From the NCBI GenBank assembly GCA_027943335.1, contig BSBK01002795.1, positions 434,001-498,000 of the forward strand: a stretch of 64,000 bases of DNA, in the 5' to 3' direction. This document shows positions 47,361 through 58,574 of this stretch, piece by piece. Origin of the DNA: Chamaecyparis obtusa (Eukaryota > Streptophyta > Pinopsida > Cupressales > Cupressaceae). Position 1 is the stretch's first letter. Each line of letters begins with the position of its first letter. A program made the translations under genes and the position numbers. The notes under the pieces were generated by a model. The model saw only the letters and a list, made by a program, of their open reading frames with translations, did not search any database and was not told the origin of the DNA.

Positions 47361-48115
47361 GGTAATGGAAGAATCAATTTTGTTGATAGAGGAAATTTCT
47401 AAGATGGCATGTGGCATGAGCATATGTGTTTTACCTTAATTTCAAAGGCTAGGAAAGAGGAATAAGAAGATGTACCTCTAGAAGTTGTAGAGTTATTGAA
47501 TGTATTTCAGGATATTGTATCCAATAATGTGCCTAATGGATTACCACCAGTAAGAAAGATCAGTCATCCGATGGACTTGAATCAGGGAGCCAGTTTGCCA
47601 AATAAGGAAGCATACAGAATGACACTAGCAGAAAGTAAAGAGTTGAAGACATATTTGAAGTTTAGTTCATCACATCATCCACAAATTGTATATGGAAGTA
47701 GCCCCAAAAATGCATCTGAGTTGAATTGGATAGATAAATGAGAAATAAGTAGTGCTGAAACTGAAGATTTTGTAGAACATTCGAAGAACATCCATGAGGA
47801 GGTGAGGAAGCACATTACCAAGATGAATGCACAGTATAAGGCTAAGGTAGATGAGAAAAGGAGGCATAAGGAATTTCAAGTTGGAGATGAAGTCATGGTT
47901 CATTTGTGGAAGGAGTGATTTCTAGTTGGTACATATAACAAGATGAAAATGAAGAAGTTTGGGCCATGTAAGATACTAAAGAAGCATGATTCAGGAAATG
48001 CATATGAAGTAGAGTTACCTACTAAGCTAAATATTTCACCAGTATTTAACATTTTAGATTTGACAAAGTATCATAAAGGAGGTGTTGAAGATGAGGTTAC
48101 AACAACATAGTGGAG
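47361..48115 (+). pseudogene. family A unit 5: RT stub-integrase C-term fusion
   Basis: Same in-frame junction at about 47,641-47,652. 47,496-47,741 is open across it (MNVFQDIVSNNVPNGLPPVR, AYRMTLAESKELKTYLKFSS, YGSSPKNASELN). The tail has [34 protein letters not shown]. Confidence 0.84.
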
Positions 48116-48175
48116 TATTCTAGTAACCAGTTTAGATATCAAGGTGATTGAGGACATACTAGATAGTTATGATGG
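48116..48175 (+). pseudogene. family A unit 5 chromodomain, part 1
   Basis: IEDILDSY, interrupted by LTR E; GATGG at 48171-48175 is its target duplication. Continues at 51,411. Confidence 0.75.
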
Positions 48176-48652
48176 TGTTAGGCTGATTTTCTATTATTGC
48201 AAAACCTTATGAAAATGGCCTATTTTCCTTGCTAGTGTTCTTCAATGTGTCCTACCCTATGTTCTTCATGTTGTCACCCTATGCTGGTCCAAACTGCATC
48301 TCTAAATTCACAAAATCCTAAAAGTTATTCAAAATTCTAAGCCTGCTGGAATTATTTTCAAAATCTACCTTACTGTCGAAAACCCACAGTGTTTTCTGAA
48401 AGTTCATCATGTTTTCAGTTTATGTGTTTTTGACCTGCATTGTTTTTGACCTCTTGTGCTTCCTGCTTTGTGCACTTATCCTTTGACGTCAAAAACTCTA
48501 TATGTTTTCAGTTTCCCTCTATGTCGAAAACATTGTGTGTTTTCAACCCCGCACTTGTTTCCTATTTGCTGTGTTTCCTTAAGTACGCAAGTGCAATAGT
48601 GGTGGGCCTTAGTTTGCAATGGCTTTCCTCTTGATTGGCTATCGCATGGCCG

Positions 48653-48674
48653 CATGTTAGAATTTTCTAACATG
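48653..48674. repeat. E hairpin 1
   Basis: CATGTTAGAA, TT loop, TTCTAACATG: perfect 10-bp stem. Confidence 0.7.
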
Positions 48675-48990
48675 TGATCACACGACCGCCTACCATGTTT
48701 CCATGTGGTCCTGACTCTTTGCTTGGTTCGGCTATCTAACAGTTTATTCTTCATTCGGTGATCTGGCGACTAGCAGTTATCGGTTGATCTCCCATTTCTA
48801 GTGGTTAAGCGGCTAACATCCAATGACTCGGTGAATTTTTTCACGTGATCTTTGAAAGGTTGGCGGTTATCTGCTAACCTCCAGCGACTTGGCTGGTGGT
48901 TAGTCACATAGTCACTCAATGTTTGGTGGTTGATTTGTGGGTCCCAACTCTTTTCATTGCTCAGTGTCAGAGATTGTAGATCGACAGCTA

Positions 48991-49033
48991 GCATATGATC
49001 TCAAGGAATATTCTTAGCCTTTGAGATCATGCA
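48991..49033. repeat. E hairpin 2
   Basis: GCATATGATCTCAAGG / CCTTTGAGATCATGC. Confidence 0.75.
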
Positions 49034-49189
49034 CCATCTGTCAGATTTTATTCATTGGCTGGCAGGTGCTGAGGTGGCATCGCAGTTGCGGAGTTAAAGG
49101 TGAGGCTCATGTCCGATTGGTCCATGTGGTGAGGACTTGTCATACTTTTCAGTGGGGCTCAGTATCAGGGATCAAAGATCTATGGTTAG

Positions 49190-49230
49190 CGTATGATTGC
49201 ATGGAATATTCCTTACCCATGCGATCATGC
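49190..49230. repeat. E hairpin 3
   Basis: GTATGATTGCATGG / CCCATGCGATCATGC. Confidence 0.75.
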
Positions 49231-49331
49231 ACCCACTATCCAATTTGGTGTCGATGGTTTGTTCACTGTGGCCCCATTGGCGGAGGTGATATGGCATACG
49301 TGGGGGTGACATGGTAGATCATGTGGTTGGT

Positions 49332-49373
49332 GCATGATCTCATGGGAGATTACAAGCCCATGCGATCATGTGC
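49332..49373. repeat. E hairpin 4
   Basis: GCATGATCTCATGGG / CCCATGCGATCATGTGC. Confidence 0.75.
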
Positions 49374-49533
49374 CCACCATTCATTTCTAGGCTTGTGTGC
49401 GGATGGGTCAGTGGTCCCCATGTTGTGTTTCAATTAGTGACTTTTGTGCCCGGTGGCAAGGGGTTTGCAGTGACTGAGCATGTTTTCCTTCAGTAATGGT
49501 GTTGTCTCCATGTGGTGGTGATCTGCGGGTTGC

Positions 49534-49575
49534 CGCATGATCACATAGCCCATCTCTGGGCTATGCGATCATGCG
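49534..49575. repeat. E hairpin 5
   Basis: CGCATGATCACATAGCCCA / TGGGCTATGCGATCATGCG, one mismatch in 19. Confidence 0.8.
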
Positions 49576-49649
49576 ACAGATCACCATGTGTCTATCACGG
49601 TTGCGGAGTTGTGTGGTGGCAGTTGCGGCAGGGTAAAAGGAATTATTGT

Positions 49650-49696
49650 GTTGCATGTTCACATAACCCATTTTTGGGTTATGCGATCATGCAACT
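49650..49696. repeat. E hairpin 6
   Basis: GTTGCATGTTCACATAACCC / GGGTTATGCGATCATGCAAC. Confidence 0.78.
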
Positions 49697-49846
49697 AACC
49701 ATTTGCATCACGGTTGTGGAGTTGTGTGGTGGGCCCGCGGTGCTAGTCTCATTTCATGCTTGAGTTTGATTGGTTGCCATGGGTGATTTGGTGAGGGACT
49801 TTGCGAGGGGTTTGGGCCTGATTGTCAACTGCGGTTAAGAGTCCGC

Positions 49847-49894
49847 GGTTGCATGATCATAGGGGCTATCTTTCAGCCATGTGATCATGCGACC
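49847..49894. repeat. E hairpin 7
   Basis: GGTTGCATGATCATAGGGGC / AGCCATGTGATCATGCGACC. Confidence 0.75.
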
Positions 49895-51410
49895 AAGGGT
49901 ATTTTTCTACCCGATTTCCTATGGTGATCAAGATGGGACTGCGGGGTTGTGCAACTGTGACAAATGGCTAAGAAACATGATGCCTATGAAGTGTAAAGTG
50001 ACTATTGCATTTCAAATTTGAATTTCCAGTGACAGGGGGTACCTTTGTTTGTGGAATTGAATGCCAGATTTGACCCTGTTTGGTGGAGGCGGTTTGCAGT
50101 ATGGTCCTGAGTGCTTGGCAATTGTTTATAGAGGGATTTGTACCATGAAGGGTGATTGCAATATTTTCTTGAGGTTTCTTTGCAGGTGGTCATTTGTACT
50201 AATTTCATGGTAGTTCCTAGTTTTATGTCCTAATCTCAATGTGCTCATAATTGCATAATCTATTTGAGATTTCTTTCTCTAGGTTGCTTGGTTTCTTGCC
50301 CCTTGCAGTAGTTTTTGATGTAATTTTGATTGGTTTGGTAGGGAAGTTAAACTCTTAACCCTAGTTACCCATTGCTTGCTGCATCCTATTGGTTTAGGAT
50401 TTCAAGGTAACTAGTGGTATAAAGTGTTGAAATTTTGACTTTGTCTGGGTTCCTTTCTGCCACAGTTGTGGGGACTGGTTCCATGGATGTTCTTCCTATA
50501 ATTTTTCCTTTTTCTCTGTATATAGGGTGTTCCCTCTGTCCTCTCTGGTTATGGGAATATAATGAAATTGTAACAGGTGTCTTATGAGTAAGATTTCAAT
50601 ATATTTTTTCTACTCCCAGATTGTCTCCATTTGGGTTTTAGATTTATTAGTTGTAGCATCAAGGGTGTTATAGTTTTTCTACTTGCATTTCCAGTGACTG
50701 TCTGCAGTAGAGTTGTTTTTTGCAGAGGCAACTGAGTCTAGGACTGGTGTTTAGATATGTATGAGTTGAGGTATCAAGGATGCATCATGCTTGTCTTCTA
50801 GTGGATGCTGGTTAATGTATTGCCTGTTCATAGGTCTTTCTTTGGATAGGTGATAGCATATCTAGGTGCACAGGTGGTTTGGTAATGTGTGATTTGGTCA
50901 GGGTGAGTGTGTTGTCTTCTTGTTTCATAGCCCTATTGTAGTGAGGTATTTGACTCTACTACCCATTGGATAAGGCACTAGTCTATGAGAGATTTGGGGT
51001 ACTTCTGGGGTCCATTCAATCCAACATCAATCATTCATTTAAAACTTTTCCCTTTCATGTTGGTAGTAGTTGTAGGAGGTTTCTCTCTAGTTGTTAGATT
51101 CATTGCATGCAGATCAGGTTATTGCATGAGGTCATGGTCCATTGCAGTATAGGATACTTACAGGGGTCTGGCAACTATTCCATAGTAATGCATCTGTAGG
51201 CCTTTTATCCATCAACTCAGGAAGAGTCATGAGTGTGAAGATGAGGCAAAGCCCACCTGAGTGAATGTGGAGCTCGAAGCAAAAGGAGGATGTTCTTCAT
51301 CCTCATCAATTAAAACTTTTTTCCTTGTCAGACTTTGGAGTGAAGACTAAGTAGTTTGTGAATCATAGTGTAAACCTGGCACCATGTGGGAACAAGTTTA
51401 AAAGCCAATA

Positions 51411-51577
51411 GATGGTAGAAGCACAAGGAACGGGACATATGAAGAACATCTGGTCAAATGGCAAGGACAACCTATTGAAGATTCATCATGGCTGACAAAA
51501 GAGTAGGTTGACTACCTTGGTTTTCCTCTTCACACTTGAGTCATGATAGGGTCACTTCTCAAATTACCCCAAGTGTC
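51411..51577 (+). pseudogene. family A unit 5 chromodomain, part 2
   Basis: RSTRNGTYEEHLVKWQGQPI, EDSSWLTKE then TAG, LGFPLHT; runs to LTR A6. Confidence 0.78.
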
Positions 51578-52180
51578 TGATGCAGGAGCATCCTGGGTGT
51601 AAGAACAATCTTGCATCACCCAAAAATATTTGTGGTTTCCTTTTCAATAAGGGCTATCTTGTGCAGAGCTACTATTTATGGAAACTTATGATTTTTAGTA
51701 AGTTCGTCATATGATCTCAGAATATTCTGATTTCATAGGTGGAGGTTCTTTTTGGTCCTATCAGTCTGCCAGTAAAGTTTCAGAGCCGGATCAAGTCTAG
51801 TTTTGAAGATATTGAAAATTTTTGGTATTGGAAATAGGGTACAAGAAATTTGAACTTAGTTTTGAAGGCTTTAGAGGCCCCGAATGAGGTCAAAACTTTG
51901 GTTGTATGTAGCTTGCTAGGTTTAGGCATTGTAGGGTACTGCATGCCGTTTCCAAAATGGGGTCATAATAGTCAATCGGGTCAACGGGTGATGACTTATG
52001 GTCTCTGAAAGTTGGGCCACTTCAAATGAAAAAAATAAATTTCCTTCAAAATTTATGTTTGGGTTTCAAAAGTTTTTTTGAGCTGACTTTGATGTAATAA
52101 AATGAAAAATAAAATAATTCTAAGTTTGGTTGGCCTTTTAGGCTAAAATTCTAGAGCCTTCCCACGCGGTGGAAAATTGC

Positions 52181-52190
52181 CTTTATAAGG
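52181..52190 (+). promoter_or_regulatory. TATA-like box of LTR A6
   Basis: CTTTATAAGG in place of CTATATAAGG. Confidence 0.5.
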
Positions 52191-52401
52191 AAGGTTGTGG
52201 TGTTGTCCTAGGCAGTTAGGGCCAGTTCTAGGTAGTAGATCTAGGTATTGATTCAAGGCTTTGTCCTACAAAATATTGTAAGGGAATGCCCATGTGGCTT
52301 TGCATATTGTAATTCTGAAAGTCTGTAATTCCACATTTGTGAAGATAATAAGAAGCCCATTTTTTGTTCTTGCATATTGTTGTTGTTTCTCTATTTCTGT
52401 T

Positions 52402-53387
52402 TGTTGGAAATTTGGCTGAGGTATGTACATGGATGTTGTTATTATGGAAACATATGTTTCCTATGAAGATTGCATAAACTAGAAAGTAAGTATGGAAGAT
52501 CGTGGACTAAAATTGTCTAAGTATGAAATAATGTTTTTGACCTTGCACCCGATACAGTTTGTTTCCATGACGTTCACTAGAGCATGATCAGAGTTTTCAT
52601 AGTTGAACATAGACTCTATGGTGTCTAAGGATACCCCATCTTAGTGCACAAAAGAGTACAGATAATATGAACAAAGTTATGATTGTTTTACCGATAACAG
52701 AGTTAAGTCGACAAAGTAGTTTCAAAGGTAGAACTAGTAAATGAATTAAGGGATTATTTTTCTTGTCAAAATAATGACTTAATATTATAAAGAGATGACA
52801 TCCTAGATGTTTACTCTTGGATAAAGATATGCAAGCTGACTGGAGAAAGATATTATGTTTGTATCTTGTATAAGGATGTAATATTGTAATGTACCAAACA
52901 TACTTGAAATGTAACTTGTGATAGTTGTATATTGTGATAGTGGTGAAAGTTGTTGATGCAAAGTTTTAAGAAATAGAATATTGTAATTAGTAAACATTTG
53001 TATTACTTGTTTGGGTAGTGATCTCACCTGGTAATCAGGTTTTATATCTACAACTCCTAACAGGGTTGAGGCTTCTAATAAGGTCTATAGTCCCTTAACC
53101 AGGACTGATACACTATATGTTTGTAATAGACTTCTAATAGGGTCAACATCCTTAACACGATACTTTTGATTAGTGGATCTTTGTGGGTTCCATCCCCATT
53201 GGGGTTTTCCCTTGGCCAAGGTTTCCTCAAGAACATATCATGTGTTATGAGTTCTTTACATTTACTATTATGTATGCTATTTAGTCTCTTATGCTTTAAA
53301 GTAATCTGTTATATCCATAAGTGGGAAAAAGTAAAAGTTTGTGAAATACTGATTCACCCCCCCTCTCAGTATTTCCTATTTCTAACA
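52402..53387 (+). mobile_element. solo LTR F, copia-like
   Basis: 986 bp, TGTTGGAAATTTGG...TTTCTAACA. Flanks CTGTT (52397-52401) and CTCTT (53388-53392): a 5-bp duplication with one change. Same family as the LTR at 58,575-59,679. Near the 3' end: GGGGTTTTCCCTTGGCCAAG and a C-rich run before the terminus. Confidence 0.8.
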
Positions 53388-53430
53388 CTCTTATGTGTTT
53401 GTGGTATTAAGGGGAGCACCCTTCATCAAG

Positions 53431-54610
53431 ATTGTGTATTTCAAATTTTTAATTTCAACAGATGGATTGAAGATGGATCCTGAGAAAGTGAGAGCTATAT
53501 TTGATTGGCCTACACTAGAGAATTTTGGAGAGGTAAGATCATTTCATGGATTGGAAATTTTTTATAGAAAGTTCATTAGAAATTTTAGTTCTATTTGTAA
53601 TTCTATGACTGAAACCATGAGAGGAGATAAAAAGGATTTTAAATGGACACATGGAGCACATAAGAATTTTGAAACATTGAAAAAAATAATTTCAGAATTA
53701 CCTACACTTTTTTTTTCCCTAATTTTAGTAAATTTTTTCAAGTTGAATGTGATGCTAGTGGTAGTGCAATTAGAGCTATTTTATGTCAAGAAGGAAGACT
53801 GGTAGCTTTATTTAGTGAAAATTTGAATGATGCTAAGAGAAAATATTCAATTTATGATCAGGAATTCTATGCTATTTTTCAAGATTTGAAGAAGTGGAGA
53901 CATTGTCTGATGCCTAAAGATTTTGTGTTGTATACTAGCCATAAAGATTTGTAGTATTTGGGAAGTCAGAATAAGTTGAATCAGAGACATATGAAGTGGG
54001 TTGAGTTCTTGTATAATTTTTTCTTTTCATTGAAACATAAGAGTGGACAATTGAATAAGGTTGTTGATGCCTTGAGCCGAAGAAGTTTTCTAATAGAAAT
54101 GAGAGTTGAGGTACTTGGTTTTGATGATTTGAAGAGTTTATATGAAACTGACATTGATTTTGTAGAATGTTGGAAATCTTGTATGGAACAAATAGTAAGT
54201 GATAAGTGGATTGATTATTTCATTGAAGAAGACATGTTGTTTAAAGGAGTTTAGCTATGCATACCCAGAGGATGTATGAGAGATAACATAATGAAATAGA
54301 ACCTTAGTGGTGGACTTGCTGGACATTTTTTGATTGATAAGACTGTGAAATTGATTTCAGATAGATACCTTTGAACATAGATTTATAGGGATGTACAGAG
54401 AATGCTTAGAGGTTGCAAAGTTTGTCAAGTAGCAAAAGGAACTAGTTAGAATTTGGGATTGTATACACCTTTTCCTATACCTGATAGACCTTGGGAAGAT
54501 GTGAGTATGGATTTTGTTCTTGGATTTCCTAAAACTTAGAGAGGTAATGATTCTATTTTGATAGTGGTTGAAATTTTTTCTAAAATGGCACATTTCATAA
54601 AATGGTCAAA
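53431..54610 (+). pseudogene. chromovirus RT end, RNase H, integrase start
   Basis: Plus strand. End of RT: FLISTDGLKMDPEKVRAIFD, VRSFHGLEIFYRKFIRNFSS, MTETMRGDKKDFKWTHGA. A frameshift near 53,710. RNase H: VECDASGSAIRAILCQEGRL, NDAKRKYSIYDQEFYAIF, HKSGQLNKVVDALSRRSF (53,958-54,254 open). Integrase zinc finger near 54,310-54,430 (LAGHF, CKVCQVAKG) and the first core motif VSMDFVLGFPKT with catalytic Asp near 54,510. It breaks off at about 54,600 after KMAHFIKW. This is precisely the region missing from family A units, from a chromovirus-type element. Confidence 0.82.
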
Positions 54611-54884
54611 ACCCGGAAGGCCTCACAGTCGGGCATGTTGCTGATTTTATAATAATTGGACCAGTGTTGGTGCCAATTGCCTGTCTCATATCTAGTTTGT
54701 TTTCACTACTTTCATGTGGTTTTCATATTTCTTATGTTTGTAACTCTTCATAGGGCATGTTTATGGGTGTAATCAATCTCAATTAACCCTGATTTTGCCT
54801 TCGCCTTCCTTTCCCTTGTGTCAACATGAATTTATATGAATATATGGAAGTACATGGAAATAATGAAATTTTGCAGGTAACCAT
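54611..54884. other. unassigned
   Basis: No coding signal; begins abruptly after the broken integrase and runs to the first codons of the next element's ORF. Confidence 0.4.
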
Positions 54885-57800
54885 GAACAACTTTTTGGTA
54901 TGAAGCAGTAAAGACATTTAATGCAATGTCAGAATCTTGAAAGATTTGAAGGATAAAATAATATCATCAGTATTAGTTGATTATTCAAGTGATTATAAGT
55001 GATAAGGAGAGCTAGTCAGTGGAGACTAAGAGTAGTTTGTAGGATTTAGAGATGGATTTCTTGCCAAATCTACACAAAGCCCTAAATTATGAATCTGAGG
55101 TATTTTGCTAAGTAATCACTATCAAGTAGTTGTGTTTTTTATAATAATTCTAGATGCATCACTTGTTCACCACATCAAGGATTCAGTCAGTCCTAAAATG
55201 AAAAATGAACCAGTGGAGCCTTTGGAAGAGGACCTTAGTTTAGCTTTGTCATTCTTTTCAGACAAAGTTTAATATTTGGAAGACATAAGAAGTTATTTGA
55301 AATATAAGTTTGAGACCATAGGAGATGGTACTTTAATCATGGAATACAATAAGATCTATAAATAGGATATGTCATTCAAGAAAGGATTTGAACATTTGAA
55401 TGAGATTGATCTATTATCAAGTATAAACTTCACTATGTATTTCAAAATGATGAATGGACAAAGATAATTTTGAGTAGAATTCACAATGGGAAATTTTGGT
55501 TAGATGATAGAACCATAGACATCACCAAAAACCTTATTCATGAGATGAATGGTCTATCTAAATCTAGATTAATTCCCTTGAATGAGAAGAATGTGAAGAA
55601 AAAAGTGTCAGATAACACAAATTCATCATACAATGGAAGAGGGATTGTAATTAGAAAGATTATATAGGATGATGTTAGATATGTGTGCAAAATTTTGACC
55701 TCAATTTTGTACAAGTTCTTCAAAGGATGATATGGCATCTGGCATGGTACATGTAGCTTATCTTATGTGTGTTGAGAAGGAATAGGTAGGCATGTGTGAA
55801 ATCTTAAGAATTTAGTTGATAGAAAGCCTTGAGAAGATCAGGAAAACCAAGAACTCGTATTTTAGATTCTAATCTCTGATAACATATATGTTCTTTCATT
55901 TGTTAAGAATATTCCCATATACTATAGGAGAATATTGGAATGATATCAGGAATAATATGGATAGAATCAACAAGGTGTACTTTAGACACCCTATAGACAA
56001 AGTAAATGAAAGTGCTACATTGGTAATTAAAAATTTTGATAATCAAATGAGGAAAAGATCAAGGATTCCACCATCTATTGTGGAGAAATACAAGAATGAG
56101 ATATATTTTTTGGTTGATACAGACTTTGCTTTCATTGAAGTAGTTGAACCTAGAATGGAATTTGTAGACCCACTTGAATATGAAGTTTCTGAAGTTGAGA
56201 TTAAAGGATATGTAAGCATATTACTTAAGAGTAATTTGGATGCCAATATTCCTATATTTGGGACATATGGGGAGAAATTTAACTCCACAAAATCTCTACA
56301 GGCACAAAATTTGGCTAATAAAATAGTGGACAACACTATAGCAAAAATATTGAAAGACACTGGCATGACAAAACATGAATTTGTAACTGAAAAGAAGACA
56401 TCAGCAACAATAAGGGATATAGGACAAAAAGAGATTCTATCAATCTGACCCTTGACATCTCTAGTAGCCCCTATTGAAGAAAGTCAAGATTTAGACAAAG
56501 AAACTAAAGAAGTGGAAGTGCGGGAAGTAAGGAAATCCACTAGATCCTCCTCCACTACACCAGCAAAAAGAGTTAAGGAAATGGAAAGCAGTCTGGGTAA
56601 AAGACACAAAACCATCTTTACCTCAATTCAGAGGAAGACATCAGTGGTTAAGGAAAATGAAGAGGAAGGAAGCATAAAAAGGAAATGGAAGCCTAAGATT
56701 GACAAAGTGAACCCTTTAATCATAAATGAAGGTGATTTCACTAAGCTGAATAAATATTATGATATGTATGACAATTTTGAGAAGTTAAACTTAGAGAATG
56801 CAGTTGTTAGATATATGATACTTGTCGATAAGAAATTTGATGATATTAAAGGCAAGATCCCTAACAATTTGTATGAGAAAATATTCAATAGAAAGAAAAG
56901 AGAAAAAAATAGGACATTGGAATAAGAGAAAGATATGTGAGAAAATTGTGTGAACTAAAAGATGAAGAACACTTCAAAGAAAACATGAAGAATTTTAGCA
57001 CCCATATAAGGAGGAAAAGGAGAACTATATTGATAATGGGAGGAAACTATGAGGAAATAAATAAAGAGACAAAGCATGAGGTTGTGAAGGTTATGACCTC
57101 TTGACTAGGTGAGCATACAAATGAATTTGATCAAGTAGTTGAAGAAAAGTATCAAACAGATCCATCACCAGTACCTCTACCTCCATCAACATTGAAGATG
57201 ATTCTATGACCGTTGAAGGAACCAATATCACTTTGGACAGTGAATAAAAGCCTTTCAATAACCATGAAGACATTGTTGGCAATTCAATTGATGAGCAGTA
57301 GGACATAACATTGAATGAGGAAGAACAAGTTGAAACAAGGAAGGAAGAAGAGAAAAAGGAAACATAGATTGATGCAACAGCAGAAGAGAAGGTAGTTCCA
57401 CAAGAGCAATCAGAAATCATTTCCAAACCTAAAGAAGCAGAAAAATTAGTACAAATACCACAAATTAAATCTATGTTTGCAAGCCTTGGATAGGAAGTTG
57501 ATGATGATGATCAAATAGAGTTGATCTCATCTCTGAATAAAATTATTGGTAAGAACAAGAAAGTGAAAAGTTTGGAAGGAACACCACTTGAGGTGACAGA
57601 AAAACTACGAAGTATAATATCCAATCAAGTCAGTGAGGTAGATCAAGAAGGAAAAGCTAAAGAGGTTATGAGAGCATTTGATATAGAATTCACTAACCTA
57701 TCTGATATAGAAATAGTAAAAGCAGCTCATGATGCTCAGATATTCCAAGTTGTTTGTCAGAATATTAGAAATGATATAGACAATGTGGATATTTGTATAA

Positions 57801-58300
57801 AATATTTAAGAAGATGCATGAAAAGAGGAAAATCATTGTACATTCAATGTATAGAATCAAAGAACCACACATTTGAGATAATAGAGAATATGCAGACAAA
57901 ATAGGAAGAATTACAAGTGGCAGTAAACCTTTTATTAAGCCCTAGTGCGAAGATCTCAGACATTGAGAGGAATGCAAGTAAAATATTTGATGATATGAGA
58001 CTTTTGAATGATGAAAAGGAGAAGAAATTGAAAATATTCACTCTACTAAGAGAGCATGTATCAATGAAGATAAGTATTATTGAAACTTAGTTGAAGGAAT
58101 GTCTTTCTTCAAAGACATCTTATGGAAAATTTAACTATGCAAATCTTAAGGAATGTGAAATTGCATCCTTTGGCCTAGTCCATTGCTAAGTATTTCAGAT
58201 GCAGTGAAGAAATCATGGGACAAGGAGATAGAGAACCTAAAGATTAAGTTTTTAGATTGTGTTGCAAGCCTTCCAGCCTTGCAATCTTGAAATCTTGAGG
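54885..58300 (+). pseudogene. copia-like element F2: long 3' ORF, unknown function
   Basis: A degenerate coding region directly upstream of a polypurine tract and LTR. Best parts: 55,470-55,667 (IHNGKFWLDDRTIDITKNLI); 55,888-56,925, one frame with a single TGA at 56,446-56,448, including PYTIGEYWNDIRNNMDRINK, SRIPPSIVEKYKNEIYFLVD and a Lys/Ser/Glu-rich middle; 57,521-57,904 plus its continuation to about 58,090, predicted mostly helical (LRSIISNQVSEVDQEGKAKE). Position after pol matches the extra ORFs of some copia (SIRE/Maximus-type) elements. I see no convincing envelope features such as a signal peptide, so function is open. It could be two ORFs rather than one. Confidence 0.6.
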
Positions 58301-58562
58301 TAAAATAATTTTTTACATAAGTTATTGACACCTTTGTCATTGTTGTCAAAGGGAGAGTAGTATTAGAATAAAATTTTACATATAGGTATTATATGTATAG
58401 AATGAAGTATACTCTTTGGGTGAGTATAAATAGTTTGGAGATATAAGTATTTTGGAGATTTAAGTAGTTGTGTAAGATCCACAAATTTTTGTATGGCCAC
58501 AATTTTGTATCTTAAGTTGTTTTGAGACTTACCCAATTTTCTCATATGTTGCCACCAATGAC
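58301..58562 (+). other. F2 untranslated 3' end
   Basis: Non-coding sequence to the polypurine tract. Confidence 0.55.
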
Positions 58563-58574
58563 AAAGGGGGATAT
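58563..58574 (+). other. polypurine tract of F2
   Basis: AAAGGGGGATAT immediately before TGTTGG; the AAAGGGGGA form is common in copia elements. Confidence 0.75.

Larger units (their letters stand above)
48176..51410 (+). mobile_element. solo LTR E, 3.2 kb, D family
   Basis: TGTTAGGC...CCAATA flanked by perfect GATGG (48171-48175 and 51411-51415), inserted in a family A chromodomain. Homologous to the LTR of D in opposite orientation (shared blocks near 50,550-51,330, such as CCTTTCATGTTGGTAGTAG and CCCACCTGAGTG). No internal region. More GC- and CpG-rich than its surroundings, suggesting a younger insertion. TATA-like region TCTGTATATAGGG near 50,515. Its open frames (e.g. 49,021-49,317) have no recognisable product and cross the hairpin repeats. 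Confidence 0.82.
51578..53428 (+). repeat. family A LTR (A6), split by solo LTR F
   Basis: TGATGCAGG at 51,578; sequence to 52,401, then F, then the final 36 bp 53,393-53,428 ending CATCA. CTTTATAAGG at 52181-52190. After the LTR come AG (53429-53430) and then, instead of a primer site, RT coding sequence. Confidence 0.85.

Noticed and set aside
49021..49763. Possible short genes inside LTR E
   Set aside because: Frames cross the hairpin repeats and have no recognisable product; the region is LTR by homology to D and by its target duplication.
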